The position numbers were made by a program, and so were the translations under genes. The notes beneath the pieces are model-generated. The model saw only the letters and a list, made by a program, of their open reading frames with translations, had not been told where the DNA came from and made no database searches. 64,000 nt of DNA from Phalacrocorax aristotelis (Eukaryota; Chordata; Aves; Suliformes; Phalacrocoracidae): positions 109,783,277 through 109,847,276 of the forward strand of contig NC_134278.1 of NCBI RefSeq assembly GCF_949628215.1, read 5' to 3'. Positions 49,801 to 61,800 of this stretch are shown here, in pieces; position 1 is the stretch's first letter, and each line of letters begins with the position of its first letter.

Positions 49801-52800
49801 GGGTTTTGGTGGGGGGTGGGGTGTTGTTTTGGCTGGATTGGGGGGGGGGGGGGGGGCGCTTTTTTGTGGTTGGTTGTTTTGGTTTTTGGGGGGTTTTGGG
49901 TTCCACCCCTTCACTTTGAGGGGGACGTATGAGGAGGGAGGGACAGAAGTAGAGCAGGCATGTAAATGATAGCATTTTGAATTACAAGGAATGAGCACAA
50001 AGCCAGGAATCTAAACAGATGCTCAAACTACATACATGCCCAAACCACCATAACAAATAGTAAGAAACATGTCTTAATCTGATCATAGAGGCATTTTAGC
50101 ATTAGAGACTGAGGTTTTAACTTGCATTTGTATTCATATAATGTAGCCAACAAAAACACTTTCAGGTTGTGATACTGAACTGGACAGTGCAGTAAAATAT
50201 TTCAATTGCAATGTTTGTAGGATATAAAGTATAACATAAAAAATGCAGGAAATTACTGAAACAGTAGAAAAATATTAACTACACCCTCCTTTCCATCACG
50301 CTCCATAAAGTAAACTGTTCTTTTAAACGTAACCAGCTTTGCAAATTAACCTCCCCGCTCCCCGAGAAACCTGATAAAGCTGTCAACTGTGAAGATCAAG
50401 ATCCAAAACACTTCAACAAAGGTTGATGAAATAGTATTTTGCTACATATACAACGATATACATGAAAAAAATATACCTGTCCAGGTTTAGATGCTGATCT
50501 AGCCATAAAACCCAATAAAGTTCTCTTCTCCTCAACTAATGCACCACACCTCTAAAGAAAAAGAAATAATACAGCAGTCATGAGTAGGTTAGTGATTATC
50601 AAAATTACTAAGGCAAAAATTTCCGATTACAGATGTTTAAAACAATATGCTAATATATTACCTGTTACAAGATAAATAATTGACCATTACTTTGAAAAAA
50701 AAAAAAAAAGCCCCACCACCAAACACAGGAAACAAGTTCATTTCAGGCACCGTTTTGGTAAACACTGTTTTTAAAATGATAGGTATAAAGTTTGTTTAAA
50801 ACAAAAGGGGAAAGAATTAAACTAATACTTCAACATACCACAAAAATGAGGTTTAGGACTGCAAAAGAATGAAAAAGAGAAACACTATTCCTCTCCAATT
50901 ATACTGCCAAGCATTCACAAGTGAGCTAGGGATCATAAGGTTAATTATACATTTAATAAGGTGTCAGGGAGATAACTGCTCGTTTCTTTATAAAAATTAA
51001 AATGTACAAAGCAAGTTCTCTTTAAAGTATAATTACCTACACTTATGCATACAAAGGACTGATTTCAATCTCTCTATTTTATAAAAGGCTTTCACTGCAA
51101 TAGACAGTGTGAGAGAGAGAGAAGTTGAACTTAAAAAAGTTTGAGACAGACCAGATAAATCAAAAATCTATCTTACAAGGGCAAAATAAAATATACAAGA
51201 CAATATTTTAGTGTATGTTCCTCAAAGGTGTCAGTCTTAAAATTCTTACAATGCACATTGCTTTTTACCAGCTGTAAGATAGTTTTTATCAGTACCAAAA
51301 TGCACAGTAAGACAATCTTGTGCATATAAAAATACACATACCATGAATTTAATATACTCAGTATTTGAGACATATGCAAACAATAAATTTTTGTTTATGC
51401 CATTATGAATGTACTCTATGTGTAATATGGTTTGACAAGTTCTTTAAGGTCCAGGTGAAAGGGTGTGAAGCCTCATTCCACCAGGCAAGCTGAGACAAAA
51501 ATGAACCCATAGTGTTCCAACAAAAAAAAAAGCTTTATGGTGATAAACAGAGGTGAAATATTAATGGGAAAAACTTGCAACATTTTATTTACTGATTCTA
51601 GCCATTCTCACCTTATACTGTCAGTGTAAGAAATAAGGATGGTCTGAGAGGAAAGAGACAGTCTAGTTGGAGTCCTGGCTGCATTAAAAGGAATATGGCC
51701 AGCAGATCGAAAGAGGTTATATTCTCCCCCTCTACTCTGCCCTAGTGAGACCACATTTGGAGTACTTTGTCCAGTTTTGGGCCCCCCAGTTTAAGAAGGA
51801 CACAGAACTGCTTGAGCAAGCCCAGCAGAGGGTTACCATGATGACCAGGGAGCTGGAGCATCTCCCTTATGAAAAAAGGCTGAGAGACTTGGGTTTGTTC
51901 AGCCTGGAGAAGACTATGGGGGGTTTTCATAAATACCTACAAATATCTAAAGGGTGGGTGTCAGGACGATAGGACTGGACTCTTTTCAGTGGTGCCCAAT
52001 GACAGGACAAAGGACAATGGGCACAAGTTGGAACACAGCAGGTTCCCCCTGAATATGAGAAAAAACTTTCCTGTGAGGGTGACAGAGCAGTGGAACAGGC
52101 TGCCCAGGGAGGTTGTGGAGTCTCCTTCCCTGGGGACGTTCAAACTCCACCTGGATGTGTTCCTGTGCCCCCTGCTCTGGGTGTACATGCTTAAGCAGTG
52201 GGGTTGGGTGAGATGATTTCCAGAGGTCCCTTCCAACCCCTACCATTCTGTGATTCATGTCTTCCACAGCCCCCTTTCATGCTGAAATAACAAACCACTT
52301 TTGTCTTTTATCAGTAAAAGTATTCTCCCTCCAGACAGTACAAAAGACTGTTGCTGTTTCTTGAACTTTTAAACAGACTCTTAGATGCATTTTTGAAATG
52401 ACGGATTCCCCACATGTCTACTGATATTTCAGAGTCTTACAAGCAAAATAATTCATTTAGATTGTGAGGTAGTCCCAGTCAGTGACCAAGCACTACACAG
52501 CCACTCGCCCACCCGCCCCTCCCCAGTGGGATGGGGAGAGAATCTGAAGAGAAAAAAAGAAAAATTTGTGGGTTGAGATAAGAACAGTTTAATGATTGAA
52601 ATAAAATAAAATAAAAATACTAATAAATTGTAATGAAAAGGAAAAAAAAAAAAAAGAGAGAGAGAGAGAGAAACAAAACCCAGGAAAAACATATGATGCA
52701 CCCGCCGACTGACACCCAGCCAGTCCCCAAGCAGTGATCACTGCCCCCCAGCCAACTCCCCCCAGTTTATATACTGAGCATGATGTCAATATATCCCTTT

Positions 52801-55800
52801 GGCCAGTTTAGACCAGCTATCTTGGCTGTGCTCCCTCCCAGCTTCTTGTGCCCCTGGCAGAGCATGGGAAGCTGGAAAAGTCATTGACTAGTGTAAGCAT
52901 TACTTTGCAACAAGTAAACCATCAGTGTGTTATCAACATTATTCTCATCTTAAATTCAGAACATAGCACTATACCAGCTACTAGGAAGAAAATTAACTCT
53001 ATCCCAGCCAAAAACAGGACAGTAACCACCCCTTATTCTATACCATTTTTGTCATGCACAGGTCCTACCCTTTCCAGTATATCCCAATTAATCACCACCA
53101 ATTTCCCTGTCTTTTGATATATACGCAAAGATATCGTTCCCTTGGTCTATGGGCCATCCCTCTAAAATGTCCGCTGAGTTCATTTAGTCCATGACTTTGG
53201 GCTCCATCTGTCGTAACAATCTTTCAAGGCAGGAGAGATGGTGTGCGGTGTTAGATTGTTGCATGCGGAAGCCAATTCTGGTTCCATCACCACTGTACTT
53301 AGCTTGATTTCATCAAAGTTCATTTTTCATTAATCTGGGTGATTCTTACTGTAATACCGTTGATATGACATATAGCAACCACAGAAGTGATGACATACAA
53401 TATTATACTGCAATTAAAATAACACAATTCAGTTCAGTGGCTATTTTCACCCAAAATCAAAACCCCTTGGAGGTACACATCGGACTTCCTCACCCTTTTT
53501 GCATCACCCACCAGGCCCTTGAGCAAATGCAATCCCACCAATGGGTTTTCCTTTGCCTGAGGCAACAGTAACCCAGACTGTCTTCCCCAGTGTATTTTTT
53601 TACATGCAGAACAGGGACTTTATCCCCTTCTACAGTATGTAAAAGTTTTGACTGGGCAGGTCCAGGTCAATTGGCAGATCCCCTAGTGTTGATTAACCAA
53701 CTGGTCTTGAGTAAATCACAGAAGCATAGAATTGTTAAGGTTAAAGAAGACCTCTAAGATCATCAAGTCCAACCACGAACCCAACACCCCCATGCCCTGA
53801 AGTGCCACATCTACATGTTTTTTGAACACCTCCAGGGATGGTGACCCCACCACCTCTCTGGGCAGCTTTCCAATGCCTGACCACTCCTTCAGTAAAGAAT
53901 TTTTTCCTAATAGCCAATGTAAACCTCCCCTGATGCAGCTTGAGGCCATTTCCTCTCATGCTATCATTAGTGACTTGGGAGAAAAGACCAACACCCACCT
54001 CACTACAACCTCCTTTCAGGTAGTTGTAGAAACATATCCCAATTTTTAAATGTCCCACCACTAATTGCTCTTAGTGTAGTCTTTAACAGCCCCATCGTAT
54101 CGTTTGATTTTCCTGGAGGCTGGTGCATGACAGAGGATGTGGTACGCTCACTCAATGCCATGCTCTTTGGTCTAATGAGGTTATTTCAGAAATAAGGTCC
54201 ATTGTCTGACTCAATTCTCTCTGGGGTCCCACAAAGACCTGTTTTTCAAGGCCCAGAATAGTGTTCCAGGCAGTGGCATGGGGGATGGGATATGTTTCCA
54301 GCCATCTGGTGGTTGCTTCCACCATTGTAAGCACATGGCGCTTGTGTTGGCAGGTTTGTGGGAATGTGATACAATCTGCCAGGCCCCCCTGTATTTATAT
54401 TTTCGCCATCGTCCCCCATATCAGAGGGGCTTTACCTGCTTGGCTTGCTTGATTGCAGCACATGTTTCACATTCACAGATAACCTGTGCAGTAGTGCTCA
54501 TCGTCAAGTCCACCCGTTCATCATGAGCCCATCTGTATGTTGCACCTTTTCCTTGATGGCCTGAGGTGTTGTGGGCCCACCAAGCTAGAAATAATTCACC
54601 CTTGTGTTGCCTGTCCAGGTCCACCTGAGCCACTTCAATCTCAGTAGCCTGATCCACCTGCTGGTTGTTTTGATGTTCTTCAGTGGCCTGACTCTTGGGG
54701 ATGTGAGCATCTACCTGACATACTTTTACAATCAGGTTCTCTACCCGGGCAGCAATATCTTCCCACAATGCAGCAGCCCAGCTGGGTTTGCCTCTGCACC
54801 GCCAGCTGCTCTGCTTCCATTGCTGCAACCACCCCCACAGGGCATTTGCCACCATCCATGAATCAGTATAAGGATAAAGCACCGGTCACTCTTCTTGGTC
54901 AGCAATGTATAAAGCTAGCTGGATGGCCTTCACTTCTGCAAACTGGCTCAATTCACCTTCTCCTGTAGCAGTTTCTGCTACTTGCCGTATAGGACTCCAT
55001 ACAGCAGCCTTCCATCTCCGATGCTTTCCCACAGTACAACAGGATCCATCAGTGAACTATCATCTTCTGGCAGTTTGTTATACAGTGGGGCTTCTTCAGC
55101 ACGTGTCACCTCCTCCTCTGGTGATAATCCAAGATCTTTGCCTTCTGGCCAGTCTATGATCATTTCCATGATTCCTAGGAGACAGGGGTTTCCTATTCAA
55201 GCCTTTTGGGTGATCAGTGCGACCCATTTACTCCATGTAGCATCAGTTGCATGATGTGTAGAGGGGACCCTCCATTTGAACATCCAGCCCAACACTGGCA
55301 GTCGGGGTGCCAAGAGGAGATGTGCTCCAGTACCAGCCACTTCCAAAGCAGCTCAAGTTCCCTCACATGCTGCCAATATCTCTTTTTCAGCTGGAGTATA
55401 GCAGGCCTTGGATCCTCTGTATCCTTGACTCCAAAACCCTAGGGGTCAGCCTCAAGTCTTCCTTGGTGCTTTCTGCCAAAGGCTCCAGTTAAGACCATTC
55501 TCCCTGGCTGTGGTGTAGAGCACATTTTTTACATCTTGCCCTGCCCAGACTGGCCCAAGGGCTACTGCATGATCTATCTCCTGTTTAATTTGTTCAAAGG
55601 CTTGTCATTGCTCAGGGCCTCATTTGAAATTTTTCTTCCAGGTCACTTGATGGAGAAGGCCTACAATCAGACTGTAATTTGTAATATGCATTCTCCAAAA
55701 ACCCATATGACCCAAGAAAGCTTTTGTTTCCTTTTTACTAGTTGGAGGAGACATAACTGTTATTTTGTTGATCACATTCATTGGGATTTGATGACATCCA

Positions 55801-58800
55801 TCTTGCCATTTTATTCCTAAAAACTGGATCTCCTGTGCAGGTCCCTTCACCTTACTTTGTTTTATGGCAAAACCAGCTTTCAGAAGGATTTGGACTATTT
55901 TCTTCCCTTTCTCAAAAATTACTTCTGCTGTATTGCCCCACACTATGATGTCATCAACGTACTGCAGATGTTCTGGAACCTCACCCTGTCCCACTACAGT
56001 CTGCATCAGTCCATGGCAAATGGTAGGACTGTGGTTCCACCACTGGGGCAGTCAATTCCAAGTGTATGGGACACCCCTCCAAGTGAAAGCAAACTGTGGC
56101 CTGCACTCCACTGCCAAAGAGAATGAGAAGAACACATCAGCGATATCAATGGTACAATGCTGCTTTTGACTCCAATTTGTATGGAGGTTCTAGCAAGCCC
56201 GGCATGGCAGCACTCAGCAGCAGTGTGGCTTCATTCAGGCCATGATAGCCTACTGCTAGTCTCCCCTCTCCATTAGACTTCCGCACTGGCCATATGGGAC
56301 TGTTAAAGGGTGAGCAGGTCTTACTGATCACTCCTTGGCTCTCCAGTCGATGAATCAGCTCATGGATGGGAATCAGAGAGTCTCGTTTGGTGCAATATCG
56401 CCACCAGCGCACCGTTGTGGTAGTGATTAGCATCTGTTGCTCTTCAACACTCAGCAACTCCACAACAGAAGGGTCCTCCGAGAGCCAAGGCAAGGTAGAC
56501 AGCTGTTTATTTCCTCTGTCTCCAAGGCAGCTATACCAAAAGCCCACCTGTATCTTTTTGGGTCCTTGAAATACCCTCTCCTGAGGTAGTCTATGCCAAG
56601 GATGCATGGAGCCTCTGGGCCAGTCACAATGGGGTGCTTTTGCCTATTGTTTCCCATTACGCTCACTTTGGCCTCCAATATAGTTAGCTGTTGGGATCTC
56701 CCTGTCACTTCAGAAATACAGGTGGGTTCTGCCCCTGTATAGCTTGATGGCATTAGGGTAAACTCTGCACCAGTGTCCAGTAAAGCCTTACACTCCTGTG
56801 GATCTGATGTGCCATGCCTTCAAATCCACACAGTCCAGTAAACCCAGTTGTCCCCTTCTTCCACCTGGCTGGAGATTGGGCCCCTCTAGTCCTGGGTCAT
56901 AGTGTACATTCCTCACTTCTTGTAAATATGAGTCAAGAGTTGCTTCATTAAAACCAGGAGTAAGATCCACTCTGGTCTGGGGAACTGCCCACTGGAAACT
57001 GGAGCAGCAATTTTACTGGAAGAACCCTCTTGAGTGATGGTTTTTCCTTGCAACTCATGTACCTGTGCCTCTAGGGTGGAGGTAGATTTTATCATCCCAC
57101 TTCCTCATATTCTCTCCATGGTCATGCAGGTGAAACCACAGGGTACCCCATGGTGCGTACCCTCTATGTTCTCTCTTGAGCAAAAGAATGCTGACTCCTA
57201 ATAGCTGAGATACTGGTCTGTACAGGTGGGGAGTAGGACCTATCCTCTTTGAGTTGCTGGACCTCCCAGGACAGTTTCTCCACAGCTGAGACGAGGGAGG
57301 AAGAGATACTTCTTTTGTATTTCCAGAGTTGGCTAGCCACTTCATCCACCATTGGTGCCTCTTCATCTTTCCAGGTCAGTATTGCCAACGAGTTTGCATA
57401 TGATGCCAGTGTGCTCCGTACCAACTTTCACCACATGGGCCATGTGCACTTGAGTTCATCTGGATCTTTGGATAACTGCTCATTGTTCAGGTCACTAATT
57501 TCTTCAGGTACTGGATAACTCTCTCCATAGTGGTCAATTTGCCTGGGCAATACACAACATCTTCCTTGAAGGGATACCTTTCCTTTACACCTGACATGAG
57601 TTGCTTCCAGAGGCTGAGGGCTTGTGACCCTTTTCCAATGCTTTGTCAATGACCCCTTCCCGAGCTGTTTGGCTTCCTCACCCTCTAATTCCAGGCTACT
57701 GGCTCCTCTACCCCAGCATCTGAGCAGCCAGGGAACAACGTGCTTGCCTGGACAACAGCTGAAACCTTTCCACACATCTCACAGCTCACTCAGGGATAGG
57801 GGCCAGGTGGTTTCCATCTCATTTACAAATTCTTCCTCCTCTCCTCATGATGGCCCTGCTTTTTTATCATCCCTTTCTAAATGAACTGTCTTTCACTTCA
57901 AAGATTTCTTCTTGTGTATAGGGGGTGACTGATACTGGCATGAGTTGGTTCTTTGTGTCATCTCCAGGGCCTGTCATGGGGGTTAGAGTAGCTGCAGTGC
58001 CTGTCGCTTTGTCATCAGATCCAGAGACCTTCTCTTCCCCCTTGAGAGTACTGAATAGTGTTGAATAGGGCTCGGTAGGCATGGGCCAGGCCCCAGCACA
58101 TTACGGTGATTTCTGTTGTCTCCCTAGAATTGCCAGGGTGACAGCATACCTTTCCAAATATTCTACCAATTCTTCAGGATTCTGCACTTGTTCAAGGGTG
58201 AAGTTTCAAAACACTGGAGGTGCCCACTATCCTAGGCATTTGCCCATGCTATCTCACACATCCTGCCACTTATAACTAGCCAGCCGCAGGGCAGATATCT
58301 GGATGATATTCTTCAATTGCTTATTAACCTTAGATGAAACTGAAACAATATTCCCAAGAAATACCAATAGAAGTATCTTAACTATCCAAGGATATTCGAG
58401 ACACTGAAAAGGTATAGCAATAAAGGAGGGAACAGCATAGAAAAAGGCAGTGAAGGTGCCATTCTGTATTTCCTCCATAAAAAAAACCTCTCAGAGGAAG
58501 AAGCATAATTGCTAATCATCTCCACGAGGTAGTACCTGACACACAGTAACGGCTTCAGTACAAAGCTTAAATACCAGATAAGGCTCAAGGCCAGTGTTAT
58601 TAATAACAAATGTCCCAGCCAAAACATCACTAATCACTGCAGAGCACAGTAAACCATAAAAAACAACATGAATCTTTAACATGTACAGCAAAATAAGAGC
58701 ATGGTGCAGATCTGATAAAACTCATATCGAGAACAGATGAATCAATAGTGTGACCCGCAACTGCTAATAGATATATATTCCTTAATAAACTCTGGGTAAT

Positions 58801-61800
58801 CTGTTATTATCTCAAACCCTTCATGCCCCACGTTGGCTGCCAAAAAGGACTGTTACAGTTTAGCCCCAGTCAGCAACCAGCACCCACTGACCGATGCTGC
58901 TGTAATAATCAGTTTTAGGAACTCATGAATGGAAATTATTCCAGATTTTGAAAAATTTTAAGAACATGCAGATTTTACCTGAAAAATGCAAACTCCCCCT
59001 ATTCTCAGAAAAGCAAGAAATTGTAACTGATTTTCATTCATTCAATTCAATTTTGTTCATTTCAATCAAAGAGCAATCAAAAAAATCAGGAAGCGTAAAA
59101 GAACTTGAGGCTTTTTTGCATTTTGATATTTCAGGCTATAGAGCAAAAGGGTTTCATATCAAAATTGTAGTCTCCTTTTAAATTAAAACTCAGATGACCC
59201 ATCAGGCAAACCAATAAACAAAGTAATATTCCAAAGCAAGGAATATACAAATAATACACCTCACAGTGTAGCAGAAGTAACTGAACACATTTGTTGGTAT
59301 GCCTTCTTCTCAAAAAATGGTCTTAGAATACCATAAAACATCTGATAGATGTAGCAGAGGTTTTTCTTTAACCTCTTAAAATACTTAGGAACTGGTAAAT
59401 GAGTAGCATGCACTATGGTAAGAGATGTAGATGGTAAGAGGCCTCAATTTGAGGCAAGAGCTTACACACACAGAACAATCTGCAGAATCGGCATGACTGC
59501 TGGACTGCCGCTTGCTGGGATGAGCCTCCCTGATGAAGTCTGTTTGCGCATGCTGCCAGTGGCAGCTCCCATCACCTACTGTCCATCCCACCTCTGGCTC
59601 TGCTTTGTCTTTAACTCGTACAAATGGCAAGAATGCAGTTGTCTCACTCCTGAAGAACACTAACTCAGCTGAGACTGTGATCCAGAGACCAGTGTTTTTT
59701 AATGCATCTGTGACACTCAAGCGCATAGAAACCAAATTCTTCTCTTAAACTTTGAATGCAGTATATACAATATAGAAACTAAATGAAATAAGGTCCATGA
59801 AAAGCAAGCATTGTCTGCTTCTGGTTTGCAAACTGTACAACTGTGTGATATAATTTTGTTTACAGCACTTAAGAAATTACGTGAGAAGTTGCAAGGAAAT
59901 GGTTTCCAAGAAGCAACTGCTGCCTAGCAGAAAACGTATTAAAGAGTATTTGCTTCAGTTGGAATTTCAAGCAATATATGAGTCTTCCTTTATGTCCTTC
60001 AGGTTGTTAGAAGACAGCCTTCCGACTCTGGCACCCACTATTAGTACTAGAGTACTTGCTCACAGTTTGGAATATTCTAAACTGTGCTACTGCTACTCAC
60101 ACTGCAATTCAAAAGCATACTAGTACTAGCCTATGCTATACAACACCTCTTTTTGACAATTTCTCAGTTAACCTTTGAAAAGCTCTAAGCATTTCTGTAC
60201 CTCTCTTGTTATGCCATTACCTGTATCAGCAATCTGGCATCATCCACTCTGTCTGCACTGACATATTGAAGGAAAAGATCTGTGACAGGTCTGTAAATTC
60301 CAAACTGACTGGCCAGTCGTTCTGCCATCACACCAACTGCAAAATGATGGGTACATGAGGAAAATCTTTGATTGAAAAGCCACTTTCATAAAATTCATAG
60401 GCATGATTTATGCTGACTGAGCAGGTTTTACATGTAATAGCTCTTTCATAACACCTCTGTCTAGTCAGAATATTTAAATATCATTGCAATTAACTTACAT
60501 TTTTCCAAAGCTGGTTCTAATCCTTCCTCAGACACCTTTCGTAACAAATAGGAAATATTTCTGACAGCTTGATCAGGATTCTGTGCACCAGAGATAAGCA
60601 GAGGCTCAAGGTATTCCACCGCAGCATCAAGGTCATTGCTAGGAAAAGCGATTGAACTGGCTTAGTTTCTGAAATCAAGATTTCTAAACCTAAAGAAGCA
60701 ATTATATTAAAATTTTTGTTTTCTGCATTAAGATTATATTTCCCAGGAAAGGTTGAGTACCTATGACTTCATTCAGATACCGTAAAAGTGAAACCATTTA
60801 TGACTGAACAAATAAATTAACCCATAAGTAAAAGTTTTGTAAGGACCTTTGCCCTGTACAAAGCCTAACTAATTTTGACACACTTTTTTCCTCATTAAGA
60901 AAGAAGAGTTTAGCTAGCTGCTTTAGGAAAATGTGTTCTGCAAATCCAGAAGGAAAATCCAAAACATTAACCGAAGGTATTTGAATAATTAATGCATGCA
61001 ACTCAAGTATTGGTTTTTTAATGCTATTCAATCAATTATTTACCTGATTTTTCCCATGCCTGCCTTTTTGGATGCAAAAGTAAGTGTCATTTGGTCAGTA
61101 CCTCTGTCTAAACACTTTTAATCTTATGGCCTAAGTATAGCTAATAAAATAATGCAAGAAGTGTTCACCAAAGTGTAAACTCTACTTCTAGCATTCTGAG
61201 AAGTTCAGATGACAACATCTCTTTATCAGTCCACTCTAAAAACTAATTTAACTGAAAAATAAACCAGAGCATGATGAATGCTTTTAGGTGAAGCAGAAAC
61301 GCAGCACATTTAAAAGCTATGAAAAATGCTCTGAAAACTATATCGAAAACTTGAATCTACCAATAAATGAACAGGTATGAAAAATGTCTATAAGAATCTG
61401 TTTTTCATAGTTCTTAAGGTACAGCTTACAAGAATATATAAGGTGCATATTATTTATGCTGCTGCTAAGTCTTTTCATCCAAGCTAGTTTTGGTCTGGGA
61501 AGAGAAAAGTTGATGCTGCTTAAATAACCTGTGCCTGCATACAGCAATTTTTTTTTAATTTATTCTTGTCACCAATCTACATCTTAAGAACATGGCATGA
61601 CTTCGCAACACTTGATGACATGGAAATACAGGAACAAATACAGCTTATGAAATAAATCCTGAAGTATCTCCCCTATCTGGAGAGATACTAATTTAGGCAA
61701 AAGTCAGTGCACTAGAACCATGTGCCGAGGACTACTCAGATTTAAGTATTTATATGGTTTTACTGTGGCTGAAAAATAGAGAGCTCACTGCTGGAACTGG

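Larger units (their letters stand above)
52463..58905 (-). mobile_element. Endogenous retrovirus, degenerate, env-less, with nested CR1
   Basis: Provirus remnant in sense orientation within an LRPPRC intron. In element order: a 5' LTR stub (58905-58851), primer-binding site (58842-58825), hydrophobic pre-gag frames (58630-58254), gag (from 58247), protease, reverse transcriptase with YVDD, RNase H, integrase interrupted by a CR1 (54055-53714), then a full 3' LTR (53021-52463). No env-like sequence was seen between integrase and LTR. Every gene is broken by stops or frameshifts, so it is not functional. The class is unresolved: the primer-binding site is lysine-tRNA-like, but I cannot separate ERVK-like from ERVL-like pol by eye. 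Confidence 0.9.

Noticed and set aside
53022..53700. Possible env gene between integrase and the 3' LTR
   Set aside because: The space is under 700 bp; the right part reads as integrase C-terminal domain and nothing resembles a signal peptide, surface domain or fusion region.
59385..59748. Overlapping open frames on both strands right of the provirus
   Set aside because: They lie within an LRPPRC intron, resemble neither LRPPRC nor the retrovirus, and are short; no support for a gene.
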